From Monodelphis domestica (Eukaryota > Chordata > Mammalia > Didelphimorphia > Didelphidae): a stretch of 64,000 bases of DNA. The notes under the pieces are model-generated. The model was given only the letters and a program-made list of their open reading frames with translations. It ran no database searches and had not been told where the DNA came from. How positions within the stretch are numbered: the stretch's first letter is position 1; every line of letters starts with the position of its first letter. The position numbers and the translations under genes were made by a program. The stretch spans positions 81,113,430 through 81,177,429 of the forward strand of contig NC_077227.1 in the NCBI RefSeq assembly GCF_027887165.1, in the 5' to 3' direction. This document shows, piece after piece, positions 1 to 25,065 of this stretch.

Positions 1-1131
1 AAATTAAAAAGCTTTTGTACAAACAAAACCAATGTAACTAAAATCAGAAGGAAAACAACAAATTGGGAAAAAATCTTCATAAAAACCTCTGACAAAGGTT
101 TAATTACTCAAATTTATAAACAGCTAAATCAATTGTACAAAAAGTCAAGCCATTCCCTAATTGATAAATGGGCAAGGGACATGGATAGGCAGTTTTCAGA
201 TAAAGAAATCAAAACTATTAATAAGCACATGAAGACGTGTTCTAAATCTCTTATAATCAGAGAGATGCAAATCAAAACAATTCTGAGGTATCACCTCACA
301 CCTAGCAGATTGTTCAACATGATAGCAAAGGAAAGTAATGAATGCTGGAGGGGATGTGGCAAAGTGGGGACACTAATTCATTGCTGGTGGAGTTGTGAAC
401 TGATCCAGCCATTCTGGAGGGCAATTTGGAACTATGCCCAAAGGGCGACAAAAGAATATCTACCCTTTGATCCAGCCATAGCACTGCTGGGTCTGTACCC
501 CAAAGAGATAATGGACAAAAAGACTTGTACAAAAATATTCATAGCTGCGCTCTTTGTGGTGGCCAAAAATTGGAAAACGAGGGGATGCCCTTCAGTTGGG
601 GAATGGCTGAACAAATTGTGGTATATATTGGTGATGGAATATTATTGTGCTAAAAGGAATAATAAAGTGGAGGAATTCCATGGAGACTGGAACGACCTCC
701 AGGAAGTGATGCAGAGCAAGAGGAGCAGAACCAGGAGAACATTGTACACAGAGACAAACACACTGTGGTACAATCGAATGTAATGGACTTCTCCATTAGT
801 GGCAGTGTAATGTCCCTGAACAATCTGCAGGGATCTAGGAGAAAAAACACTATCCATAAGCAGAGGGCAAACTGTGGGAGTAGAAACACCGAGGAAAAGC
901 AACTGCCTGACTACAGTGGTTGAGGGGACATGACAGAGGAGAGACTCTAAATGAACACTCTAATGTAAATATTAACAACATGGCAATGGGTTCGAATCAA
1001 GAACACATGTGATACACAGTGGAGTCACGCGTCGACTATGGGGGGTGGGGGGGAGGAAAAGAAAATGATCTTTGTCTTTAATGAATAATGCATGGAAATG
1101 ATCAAATAAAATACTATAAAATTAAAAAAAA
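1..1131 (+). mobile_element. L1 LINE 3' end (young) in intron 5 of gene A
   Basis: The ORF2 C-terminus is open from base 1 to the stop ending at 783, about 260 residues. It has L1 hallmarks: SLIDKWARDMDRQFS, EMQIKTILRYHLTP, CWRGCGKVGTLIHCWW and VMEYYC. A 3' UTR with a G-rich tract and AATAAA follows, with an A-rich tail near 1120-1131. The 5' end lies outside the window. Bases after 1139 align with intron 5 of B (39540-39650) and C (62800-62940), so this copy is private to gene A. The open frame suggests a recent insertion. Confidence 0.92.
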
Positions 1132-3200
1132 AGAGAGAGAGTTGTCTAGAGCACAATGAAGATAAATGATGTGCCAAAGATCACAGGACCATTTTGTGTC
1201 ATAGATGAGACTTGAACTCAGTTTTATCCTGCTCTGAGGTCAGCTCTCTGTCTACTTTAACAAAAGTGTCAAACTCAGCCCTAAGAACAGAAGTAGTCAG
1301 ACTGAAACATAATTGGGAAATATTTAGCAAAATAAACAATATGATTGCTAATGTTAATTTGTTGATTTGCTAAGTAAATATGCTGCATAAAGGGATCCCT
1401 TTCTATTTAAATTTGACATAACTGAACTGCATCGTGCTATCTTTCAAGATATCTTTACAGATACAGTATAAATAGTATATATCAGTAATATCTGTAGCTA
1501 TTCACGAGTAGCTAGGTACCTCAATGGATAGAGTGCCACACCAAGAGTCAAGAAGTCTCATTTTCCTGAGTTCAGATCCAACACTTACTAGCTATGTGAT
1601 CCTAGAAACAGCACTCAATCTGTTTACCAGTTTCCTCAACTTGAAAATGAACTGGAGAAGGAAATGGCAAACTGCTCTAATATCTTTGCCAAGAAAACCC
1701 CAAATGGGGTCACAAAGAGTCAGACACAATCAAAAATATTGAACAAGAAATACACAAGCACTATATGAAAGTAAGATTATGTTTTCCACCTGATTTAATA
1801 AGCTAATAAATTCTGTAACCATATAAGAGTTTAGTGAGATCAATAGGATTTTTTGTTTAACAAATAAGGAAGAAAAAATGATCAACTTACATTAATAGAG
1901 AGCAATTTATATAAAAGGGTTCCATGTACATTTCCCTACTTTACCCTCATCAAAATACTGTGATATACATAGCACATTATTAGTGATTTGGCTTTGACCC
2001 TATGGTGTTGGTATTGAGGTCAGAAACTGAAGACATAATAAAAACCCAATGCACTAACAATGAGAAAGATAGGAATCTCAAGCAACTTCTAAAGACATAA
2101 TTCAAGATCAAGTCAAGCAGGGTCTATTCCCACCATTGGTGATGAAGAGGAAAAAATAATTTGGCATTCTTAAGACTCCCATACATGAAACAACTAGAGA
2201 GCATTATAAGAGACTAAGTAATTTTTTCTTGCTCTAGCCTAAGTATTTGCCCTCTCCCATGTGTCCTTATCCACCAACAAAGCAGGAATCTGTGGGATAA
2301 TAGAACCTTGTGCAAATAGGCTGTGGAAGGGAGGATTTTCCTTGCAGTTATCTTGCTATTTTGCTAAAGTAGATGTGATTTCTTTTAATGAATGCGTCTT
2401 CTGGTTAGTCTGATGAGAAAACTCTAAGAGTACACTTAATTCCTTTATGAGGGTCATTGATCCAGTACAGGTTGTCCACCAGGAAATCTTTTAATTTTTG
2501 CTATGCTTCTCAGACTTTGGGGACTTCAGTTACTCCATATAAATTTCATTAGCATAAGGCTGTGTTCTAGGTTTGTTTTCATTTGGTTGATTTTTTTCTC
2601 TTTATATGTCTTTTCAGTGATTTTTCATCCCTTTGTTTTTACTCTTTGTCATTTGTGGAGGAGATGGAAAGTGAGGAACCTCAAACTCCACCATCTTGAC
2701 GTGATAACCCATATGGGTACTTAGATTAAGGTTCCCTATGCCCCACTGTCTTTGCAGAATCCTGAAATGTCCTGTCCAGTCTTCACTGCCTAGGACCTCC
2801 TTCAAGACCCAGACCAAAATTTAACACTTCCAGGTTAAATTAAGCCTTTGTTAACACTCCCCAAATTTTGCATTTCTTGCTAATTGCAAATTCCTTCTTG
2901 ACTTAAATTTTCAATTTATAATCTATTTTGTCTTTCTTTACACATGCCTGATAATTTTTCTCTTGTTCTTGCATATGCTTCCTTATTTCTGTTAGGTTAG
3001 AAATTCCTTTAGGAAGAGGATCCCATCTTCTAATTCTTCTGTCTGTCCCATATAGTGCACTGCACATACTATCTTTAATATATAATTATTTACTGCTCTA
3101 TTTTTGTGAATGGGAGTATCACTGGGGGGAAAAAAGCTTCTAATACACAGGCCATTTAAACCATAAGAACTGAGATTCAGAGCTAAAGCTCATATTGTAC
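1132..3200. other. Gene A intron 5, remainder
   Basis: Non-coding intron. Two stretches align with gene B intron 5: 1139-1300 and about 2720-3200 (against 40430-40936). Apart from the SINE at 1508-1745 I see no gene. CCATCTTGAC near 2690-2700 faintly recalls an antisense L1 5' start. Confidence 0.7.
1508..1745 (+). mobile_element. RTE-tailed tRNA SINE (marsupial MAR4-like)
   Basis: A tRNA-like head (CTCAATGGATAGAGTGCCA) is followed by the diagnostic tail: GAGAAGGAAATGGCAAAC, TTTGCCAAGAAAACCCCAAA, GGGTCACAAAGAGTCAGACAC. This tail is shared with RTE LINEs. The family name is from memory. Confidence 0.75.
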
Positions 3201-17311
<14,111 letters not shown>

Positions 17312-17406
17312 CTACTAGTGCAAAGAAGGCTTACAATCCAGCGTGGAGCAGGATTGCAAACCAATTCAATCCACTAATAACTCCTATACCCAGAATAAAC
17401 TTCCAA

Positions 17407-17415
17407 TGGACTTTG
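17407..17415 (-). promoter_or_regulatory. HNF4/HPF-1-type site upstream of gene A
   Basis: CAAAGTCCA on the minus strand, about 111 bp upstream of the gene A ATG. This 9-mer is the HNF4-selective half of a DR1 element. CYP2C promoters in other mammals are known to use such HPF-1 sites for liver expression. It is conserved at the same spacing in gene B. No clear TATA box is seen. Function is inferred. Confidence 0.6.
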
Positions 17416-17659
17416 GCTTTCTAATTAAAGAGAGAGCACTGCCCTTTGCTCTATAGCAAGTATTTTAAAGTATTGAGAGCCCTTAAACTTATTTCAAGTT
17501 TTACTGATGCAATTTTCTTTTTATATACCACAGTTATTTCCCAATATGGTCTCTATTCTCTGTAGAATCAATACTTTTAATAAACAAAATGATCAACAAA
17601 ACTGATGACACCAGGACTCTGTCTGACAGTTTATGTCATATCCCATAGTACCTTAGCAC

Positions 17660-17805
17660 TCTGCTGGGAGGAATGGGGAAGGAAAGAAGGGAGAGACACA
17701 ATTTGGATCATAAAACTTCAGAAAAGTTATGTGGATAATTGTTATTACATGTAATTGGTAAAATAAAATATCTTTACATAGAAAAAGACAAAACAAAAAA
17801 AAAGA
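17660..17805 (+). mobile_element. L1 3'-UTR fragment upstream of gene A
   Basis: Short 5'-truncated L1 tail: GGAAAGAAGGGAGAGACACA, a TTATTACATGTAATTGGTAA block and an A-rich end. It ends the 5' flank that A shares with B. Confidence 0.6.
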
Positions 17806-18536
17806 TGATTCCAAAAAGCTTTTATGAATTCAGCAGTGCTTTTAAAATAATTTCCATTTTATAAATCATAACAAGATTATAGTTTTGAACAATAACACAT
17901 ATGTAAATAAAACAATATTGTTTCAGTCCACAGTGCTTATTTTGACACATAAAAGTTTTTTTTTTTTAAATTGCAATGCTTGTGGTTTATTTTGATCCAT
18001 GACTGATTTACAATAATTCCATGACTTAACAGGTTGGGAAACAATGGCCTATAGTAAGTTTTCAGTGGAGATTGTAGCTTATAATAATAACAACAATCCT
18101 TCACTGAGAAAAATGATCCCTTAGTTCAAGGGATAGTTCAAAGCATCAAGGGATGCTTTTTTTTAAATGGTGAAAGCATCACCTTTTTTTATAATTGCTG
18201 CCTTTAAAAAGTACAACCTGGAGTTAGCAGGCAGGAGAAGAAAAAAGAACTCTACTCTCAAAATTCTCCTTATAAATTATAATGCTGAATCTTTAAATGG
18301 TGACAGAATGTAAGTATAAATGAACTTAAATTTAATGTGTATTATTAATATTTCCCCCTTCACTTTCTTAAGTCCAGACAATCAAAAACAAAACAATAGA
18401 TCATACCTTTTGCCTTTCTGGGATTTAAATGTCCACACTGAAATTGAAGAATCAGATCTCATGAGCTGGTATAAGGCTGGACCCCCTGTATTCTTAGTTT
18501 ATCTATTCTATAACCCATTAAATCTATTCTATAGCC

Positions 18537-18690
18537 AGTTCCCATACCAGAAACTCAATTGGAAGTCCTACTTCCTCTGTAACCCTGGTACCATCTCATA
18601 CAAATACTGAGTGAGTGCCTTTGCCATTACAAAGAAGCTATAGAAATTGCATGCCAGCTTCCACACTGCAGAGATGGGGAGAGGTTATAT
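18537..18690 (+). repeat. Dispersed repeat, copy 1 of 2
   Basis: Matches 21027-21170: CCAGTTCCCA(t/g)ACCAGAA, AATTGGAAGTCCTACTTCCT and AAAGAAGCTATAGAAATTGC. This copy has an extra AGTGAGTGCCTTT. It could be part of an old LTR or a local duplication. Confidence 0.7.
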
Positions 18691-18790
18691 CTTTTCCAGA
18701 TATAACCTTATGTGACTCTCTCTATGAATATATTCTGATACTTTATAAGAGCACCAGGTAGGTACAAAATGGTGAACAAGAAGTGGAGGC

Positions 18791-19741
18791 TGTTAAATAT
18801 ATATGGTTTAGACTGAATTATTTCATTGGTGGTCGCCAGGGATTTAATTTCTAAATCCCAAAATGAATTACTCAAGTAAATGGAATTAATGATAGTTTAT
18901 TTTTATGATAGAGGAAAGATATTAAGCAAGAGAGAAAAGGGGAGAGAGAGAAAAAGAAAGCTCTGGCTTCCTCTGAACCAGTTAGAAATTCTAAGGCACC
19001 AGTCAGGGGAAAGGAGTCTCAAGACGATGGGCCTTTCTCAGAGGTTCATACCTCCATAAAGGGCAAGAAACTAAGTCAGCCTTTACACTCACCATGGTGA
19101 CCATCTAAAAGAAAAGCAGTCTAAGGTCTCCTGCACAAGCTCCTCCGGGGGTCCAGTTCCACAGTCAAGTGTCTTCACTCCAAGTCTGAGTGTCTGTCTT
19201 CCAGTCTCTCCTCAAGTGTCTGTCTTCCCTCTAGCTCCGAGTGATTCTCTTCACTCCAAGCCCAACTGAGTCTCTTCCAGTCTAACTCTGAGTAACTGAA
19301 TGATTCCAGTCCAACTCTGAGTTACTGAATGATTCCAGTCCAACTCTGAGTGCCTGATCCATTCTGTTTCCACTATTTAAAGACCTTTTTCTCTTGTGTC
19401 ACCTCCCCTAAATTTTATGTCTACCAATCACAGCAGACACTTTTCTCTAGGACTGCCCATTCTTTCACACATGGGTCACAGACCTCCCACTCAATGTATG
19501 AAATGGGTGTTCACACCTTTTGTGGTTAGTTCACACCTTTTTGTAGTTAGTTCATACCTTCTTTTTGTTGGTTCATACATTTTGTGGTTTAAATTGGTAG
19601 ATCTACTTTAAATACTGGGTTTACACTTTGGGGATTAAAATCTAAAAATAGACAGGGAATTACAATTTAATCTTCACAATAAAGGAAGAGCTAAGTACTT
19701 TCATTGTTACAAACAGGGGAGAGCTAAATCCAATCTTTACA
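18791..19741 (-). mobile_element. ERV solo LTR (minus), A-B spacer
   Basis: Fossil LTR of about 950 bp reading on the minus strand from TGTAAAGATTGG (19741) to TTTAACA (18791). It has a TATA-like CTTTAAATAGTGG near 19375, three roughly 31-bp repeats (about 19285-19360), and CCCTGGCGACCACC near the end. It abuts an antisense L1/HAL1 ORF1 fragment at 19742. AGGC/AGGT at the ends is only a weak candidate duplication. Confidence 0.6.
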
Positions 19742-20510
19742 AGGTTACACCAAATACAGACAAAGAGATCCTGTATAATCCAGACTGGGGCTCCATGATA
19801 TTTGGAGTGTTTCTTTCTGGTTGCTTACAGTATTTTCTCCTAACCTGGGAGCTCTTGAACTTAAGTATAGCATTCCTGAAAGTTATCATTTGAGGATTTA
19901 TTGTAGGAAGTGATCTATGGATTCTTTCCATTTCTATTTTGCCCTTTTATTCAAGAATATTGGGGCAGTTTTCTTGGGTAATTTATTGTAATATGATGTC
20001 TAGGCTTTTTTTTTTTTGGTCATGAATTTCAGGTAGTCCTATAATTCTCAAATTTTCTCTCCTGGATCTTTATTCAAGATCAGTAGTTTTTAAATGAGAT
20101 ATTTCATTTTTTCATTCTTTTGATTTTGTTGTATTGTTTCTCAATGTTTCATGAAATCATTAGCTTCTACATGCCCTGTTGTAATTTTTTTTAAAGACTG
20201 GATTTCTTTCATGACCTTTTGATCCTCCTTTTCCATTTGGTCCATTCTAGTTTTCATGGCACTCTTTTCTTCTTCTTTTTTTTTTGCCTCTTTTTCTAGG
20301 AGGTCAATTCTGATTTTTAAATAGCTTATTTCTTCATTGGATCTTTGTGCCTGTTTTTCCAGTTGACCAATTTTGCTTTTTAAATTGTTATTTTCTTTTT
20401 GCATTACTTTCATTTCTTTTTCCCATTTTTCTTCAACCTGTATTATTTGACTTTTTAATTCCTTTTTGAGTTCTTCTAGAGCTTGAGGGAACAGAGGGAG
20501 GGAGGGAGGG
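19742..20510 (-). mobile_element. L1/HAL1 ORF1 fragment
   Basis: The minus strand encodes a lysine/glutamate-rich coiled coil (SKIGQLEKQAQRSNEEIS, KTRMDQMEKEDQKVMKE) at 20141-20413. The ORF1 C-terminal domain relic (IHRSLPTINPQMITF, NAILKFKSSQVRRKY) is at 19742-19931. These are the ORF1 RNA-binding protein domains in the usual order. Confidence 0.8.
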
Positions 20511-20560
20511 AGGGAGGGAGGAAGAAAGGGAAAAAGGGAAGGAGGAAAGGGGAACTATTG
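20494..20560. repeat. (GGGA)n-rich low-complexity tract
   Basis: GGGAGGGAGGGAGGGAGGGA run followed by a GGAAGAAAGGG purine tract. Confidence 0.85.
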
Positions 20561-20741
20561 GTAAATGAGTTAAATATGAGAATGACTGTCCCCTGAGAGG
20601 GTGAGATGGGGGTTGCCTCGAGAGGCTTGAGGGAAGACAAAAGGTTTAATAAAACCATTTTAATGAAATAGTGAGTGTAGTCATTCTACAGCCACGAGAT
20701 ATTCTTGTGTGGGTTGAGCACCTGAAAGGGAAGCTGGGGAC

Positions 20742-20920
20742 TGAGGGATGTTACAGGTGGAAGGGTTAAAGATTAAGGTAGAAAAGACATAGAGAAAATA
20801 GACAAAGAGACACAGAATTCTTCAGCATCACATCCAACCTGTCAGTTCCTACTCTGATGGTGAGAGAGAGACTGGAGTCAGACAAGTGAACTGAATTTTA
20901 TTGACATTTCAGGGAATAGG
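20742..20920 (-). mobile_element. Possible LTR R/U5 remnant
   Basis: On the minus strand: CAATAAAATTCAGTTCACTT, TGACTCCAGTCTCTCTC, and an end CACCTGTAACA at 20742. This order resembles a polyadenylation signal plus U5 of an ERV LTR. Boundaries and family are unclear; the U3 may reach about 21170. Confidence 0.35.
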
Positions 20921-21026
20921 GGATGTGGAATTGTAAATAAAACAGGTGGTATAATAGAGACATTAGCATCATATCAGCAATCAACAACAAGACAAAACAA
21001 AGGAAGCCAACATACTGGCCTAGCCA

Positions 21027-21170
21027 GTTCCCAGACCAGAAGTTTCCAATTGGAAGTCCTACTTCCTCTATAACCCTGATACCATCTCATACAAATACTG
21101 CCATTACAAAGAAGCTATAGAAATTGCATGCCAGTCTTCCAGACTGCAGAGATGGGGAGAGGTTTGAGTT
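21027..21170 (+). repeat. Dispersed repeat, copy 2 of 2
   Basis: Partner of 18537-18690; same order and orientation, about 2.4 kb apart. Confidence 0.7.
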
Positions 21171-21689
21171 CCACAAAATTTGAGCCCCAATTCAATTCGA
21201 AGATCCAAAAATCAATCATGTGAAATATTAGAAATATATCCATAAGTCTGGTCTATGACCACTTTGCTCATTAGAGTCAGCCTTTGAATACATCTTTAAT
21301 ACTTTCATGATTTATTCATACCTGGAACCCTTCAGTGAATTGATTAGGGAGACATAATAAGATTGATTTGCCACAGTGGGAACCCAATTAAAATTATATG
21401 AAAAGCTTGTCATGGACCCCAATTAGAGCATTCTTGTGATTTTTTTTTCTTACTTCATCATAGGAATAGAAGTAAAGGCAGTGGATAGTTGGAACAATCA
21501 TACCAAGGCTAAGTCTTGGTAAGATAAGACTCAATAGGACAAGAAAATGTGGAATTAAACATTAACAAACAATAATTGCAAAACACAGAGATCATTAAAG
21601 TTTGTTCCCTTGCACTTCAATGAATTCAAGTCTTGATTACCTTGCAAGCCCAATAAAAAAAGAGAAAGAGAAAGGAATAACTGTATAGA

Positions 21690-21885
21690 GAGAGCCTACG
21701 AGGTGTGCTACCTACCTGATACTGCTACCAGGCATTGTACCAAGCACTTTACAAATATCTTATTTAATTCTTACAACAACCTTATGAAGTGAGTGATGTC
21801 ATTCCCACTTTAAAATTGAGGAAACTGAAATTATGTGAAATATGAGACAATGCTGGTATCTCAGAGACTATGAGGATGGGGAGTA
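21690..21885 (-). mobile_element. MIR SINE (duplication copy 1)
   Basis: CCAAGCACTTTACAAATATC, TTACAACAACCTTATGAAGT and AAATTGAGGAAACTGAAAT in MIR order. Confidence 0.7.
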
Positions 21886-21889
21886 ATGT

Positions 21890-22140
21890 GATATTTTTCA
21901 GTTGTTTCAATTGTATCCAATTCTATTTTACCCCTTTGGGGGTTTTTTTGGCAAAGATACTAGAGTATTTTGCTATTTCCTTCTCTAGCTCATTTTACAG
22001 AGGAGGACATTGAGACAGATGAGGTTATGTGACTTGCCCAGGGTCACAGGGCTAATGTTTAACATTTGATTTGAACTTATAAAGATCAGCCTTCCTGATT
22101 CCAAGCACAGGGCTCTAACCACTGCCCCACCTAGCTGTCA
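21890..22140 (-). mobile_element. RTE-tailed tRNA SINE
   Basis: GGCAAAGATACTAGAGTATT, GTGACTTGCCCAGGGTCACA and GCTCTAACCACTGCCCCACC: RTE tail, middle and tRNA-like head in reverse. Confidence 0.75.
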
Positions 22141-22384
22141 TTGAGCTGGAGACAAAAAGATTGTAGTGAGATGGTGATTTGATTATGGAGACATAAAGGG
22201 ATTGACTATAGTGAACTCAAATCAGAACATTTTTGTGATTATCTCTATCTTTATTCAGTAAATATTAACAAAGAATAATTGCAAATCACAGAGTTCATAG
22301 TTTGTTGTTGTAATCCATTGAACTTCAATGAACCCAAAATTGATTACTTTATAAGCCTGAGGGAAGAAAAGTTATTGGGGGGGA

Positions 22385-22625
22385 GAGAATAGGCATTCAT
22401 ATAGAACTTATTAGATATCAGGTACAGTACCAAGTACTTTAAAAATAACATCTAATTTGATTCCCACAACAACATTGTGAGGTGGGTGATGTTCTTACCA
22501 TTTTACTGTTGAGGAAATGGAGTTAAAATGACTTGCCCAGAGACAAATAGATAGTTAATGTTTGAGACCAGATTTGAAATCAGATCTTCCTGGCTCCCAG
22601 CCCAGCATTCTCTCCCCTCTACCAC
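22385..22625 (-). mobile_element. MIR SINE (duplication copy 2)
   Basis: CCAAGTACTTTAAAAATAAC, CACAACAACATTGTGAGGTG and AAATGACTTGCCCAGAGACA. Confidence 0.7.
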
Positions 22626-22824
22626 CTAATTTACTGGCTGGCTATCTACTGGGAGAATATGCCTTATAAAGCATTGAATTCCAAGGGTACTATCAAGTTT
22701 GTAGTCCACATCTTAAACTGGGTCAGAATTCTAGCAATACAACCTCGGGGATATTCATGCTATGGCAATTTCTATCTCATGTTTGTTTTTCCTTTCTCTT
22801 TGGAGAAATTACTATGAAGAATGT

Positions 22825-22935
22825 CAATTAACATTTATTAAGCATCTCCTATATGAGAAGCACTGTACTAAGTGCTAGAGATAACAAAAGACAATCCCTA
22901 CACTCAAGGGACTTTCCATCAAAAGGGGAAGACAA
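22825..22935 (+). mobile_element. Ancient LINE/MIR-type tail fragment
   Basis: AACATTTATTAAGCATCTCC then GCACTGTACTAAGTGCTAGA, the same module that starts the element at 6475. Confidence 0.5.
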
Positions 22936-22979
22936 CAAACAAATATGTTCAAACAAGCGCTATGCAGAATAAATCATGT

Positions 22980-23490
22980 TTGTCCTTCATTTTGAAGAGG
23001 ATAAAGGACATCCAGGGATAATGTCTTGATTTGCTCATGACTTGGACTTAGGTGAAACAGAGTTGCCCAAAATCCTTAGCCTCACTCTCCCAGAATCATC
23101 AAAGTTTGATGGCAAGATGGAAGTCAAGATGAATTGCTGTGGGCTCTGAGGCAGTGGATGGCCTTGGCATCTTCCATGTCTGACCAAGTTCTAAGCACTC
23201 TACCTTGCCTACTTCAGGTGCCTTCATTACCATTGGGACAAATTGTCTTCACATGCTTGAGATAGATATTCCCCTAACTCACCAAGAGTTTGAGGCATGT
23301 CATTTACCCTCAATCTGTTTGAATTGATCTGCCAAAATGGTTTTACTGGAGTATGGCTGCTATACATGCTACAGCTTCTTGGAATCAGAGGTGAGAGTTG
23401 GATGAAAAGTAGACTCCAAAGGCAGATGAGCAGCCCTGAAAAGAACCCTCACACAAGAGGTTCCAGGCTTCCCAAAACATCCCATACACC
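22980..23490 (+). repeat. Unclassified interspersed repeat, copy 2
   Basis: Partner of 14390-14970. Contains TTTTGAAGAGGATAAAGGAC, GGTGAAACAGAGTTGCCCAA and GGGACAAATTGTCTTCACAT. The open frame inside is not conserved in the partner. Confidence 0.6.
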
Positions 23491-23679
23491 CTGTTGGAGA
23501 TGATAGGGACCTCGAGTATTTTGGAGAGGACTGACATGGTCAGACCTATGCTTTGGAAAGATCACATTGACAGTTGAGGGAAGGAAGGATTAACTATAGT
23601 TGGAAAAGCCTTGAGGCAGCTAAGGAACAATGATGAATTAAGAAATGGGTCTGGAGTTAGGGAAATTTTTAAATCAATA

Positions 23680-23860
23680 TGGCCTCATACACATTAGCTA
23701 TTACCCTGGGTAAATCACTTAACTTCTATTTGCTTCCATTTCAACTATAAAATAGGAATAAAAAGCACTCATCTAGTAGGTCTGTTGTGTGGATTAAATG
23801 AGATATTTATAAAGCACCTGACACATGATAAGCATTATAAAAAATATTTATTTCCACCTC
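23680..23860 (+). mobile_element. MIR-like SINE
   Basis: GGGTAAATCACTTAACTTCT, then GTGTGGATTAAATGAGATAT and AAAGCACCTGACACATGATA. Confidence 0.65.
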
Positions 23861-23924
23861 CCTCTTCAAGCAGGAAGACCAACCAGAAGACTACTGTATT
23901 GGACCAGGCATAAGCAGAAATTTT

Positions 23925-24330
23925 TCTGTAACAAAAAATTAGAAACAAAGTCTATACCCACTTTTTATTGAATAGATAAACAAATTGTTGATATTGACAT
24001 ATAGTGGAATATTTTTGTGTTATACGATATTGACAAATAAAATCAATACAGAGAAGTAATGGAAAGATCCACATTAACTGACAAAGCATGAAGTAAGCAA
24101 AGACAATAAAATAACATGCAAAATTACTATAATCATGTAAATAGAAAGAACATTTGCATATACTTGAACAAGAGAATTTTGCAAAATTATAAAGAACGAA
24201 CAAGGCTCAAATGAAGAAATAAGAGAAAATATTCCCACCAGAGACTTTGTAGACGTTTAAGGTCTATAAGTATTATATATTGTACATATTTTCAGATTTT
24301 TTTTTATGAATTGATTAGTAATGCTGGTTT
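23925..24330 (+). mobile_element. Diverged L1-like 3' end
   Basis: ATAAACAAATTGTTGATATT and ATAGTGGAATATTTTTGTGT echo the L1 'aacaaattgtggtatat...ggaatattattgtg' module. Very diverged. Confidence 0.35.
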
Positions 24331-24374
24331 TTTCTCTTCTTTTTTTCATTTTTTGTCCTTAAAAAATACTATTT

Positions 24375-24583
24375 AGGGGGCAGCTGGGTAGCTCAGTGGA
24401 TTGAGAGCCAGGCCTAGAGACAGGAGGTCCTAGGTTCAAATCTGGCCTCAGACACTTCCCAGCTGTGTGACCCTGAGCAAGTCACTTAACCCCCATTGCC
24501 TAGCCCTTACCACTCTTCTGCCTTGGAGCCAATATACAGTATTGACTCCAAGATGGAAGGTAAGGGTTTAAAAAAAAACAAAC
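24375..24583 (+). mobile_element. Marsupial tRNA-derived SINE, near full length
   Basis: Head GGGGCAGCTGGGTAGCTCAG with A and B boxes (GGTTCAAATCTGG), TGACCCTGAGCAAGTCACTT, and an end at ATTGACTCCAAGATGGAAGG plus A tail. TACTATTT flanks it at 24367-24374 and 24584-24591 (target-site duplication). Little diverged, so fairly recent. Confidence 0.92.
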
Positions 24584-24591
24584 TACTATTT

Positions 24592-25065
24592 GTCCCCAGT
24601 TGATAAATGGTCAAAGGACATGAAAAGTATTTTTAAGATGAAGAAATTAAGGCTATCAATAGTCATATGAAGAAATGCTCCAAATTACTACTGATTTCAG
24701 AAATGCAAATTAAAACAACCCCAAAGTACCCCTACTCATACCTATTAGGTTGAGTAATTTGACAGAAAAGGAAAATAACAAATGTTAGAGAGGATGTGAG
24801 AAAATTGTGACACTACAGCACAGTTGTAAATAGATTCAACCATTATTGGAGCTATGCCCAAATGTGCATGCCCTTTGACCAGCAAAACCACTACTAGGTC
24901 TATAACCCAAACAGATCTTTTTAAAAGGTGGTGGGTGAAGTTGCAGGGGAGGTCTTATCTGTACAAAAATATTTATAGCAGCTCTTTTTATGGTAGCAAA
25001 ATATTGGAAATTGAGGACATGTCCATCATCTGAAAAATGACTGAACAAATTGTAGTATATCATTT
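24592..25065 (+). mobile_element. L1 LINE 3' part, 5' half of a split copy
   Basis: CCCAGTTGATAAATGGTCAA, GAAATGCAAATTAAAACAAC, and ATTGGAAATTGAGGACATGT are late ORF2. It stops at CAAATTGTAGTATAT. The next expected base pairs resume at 28637. Confidence 0.8.

Larger units (their letters stand above)
21340..22625 (+). repeat. Local tandem duplication in A-B spacer
   Basis: 21340-21885 and 22160-22625 align: GGAGACATAA, (c/t)TTGTGATT, AATAATTGCAAA(a/t)CACAGAG, CTTCAATGAA, followed in both by a minus-strand MIR. Copy 1 additionally carries an RTE-tailed SINE at about 21890-22140. Confidence 0.7.

Noticed and set aside
1132-3200. Gene A exon 6 inside the window
   Set aside because: No I-helix AGTETT sequence is found here; alignment shows exon 6 must lie left of the L1, outside the window.
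23297-23503. 68-codon plus-strand frame
   Set aside because: Inside an interspersed repeat whose other copy (14390-14970) does not keep the frame.
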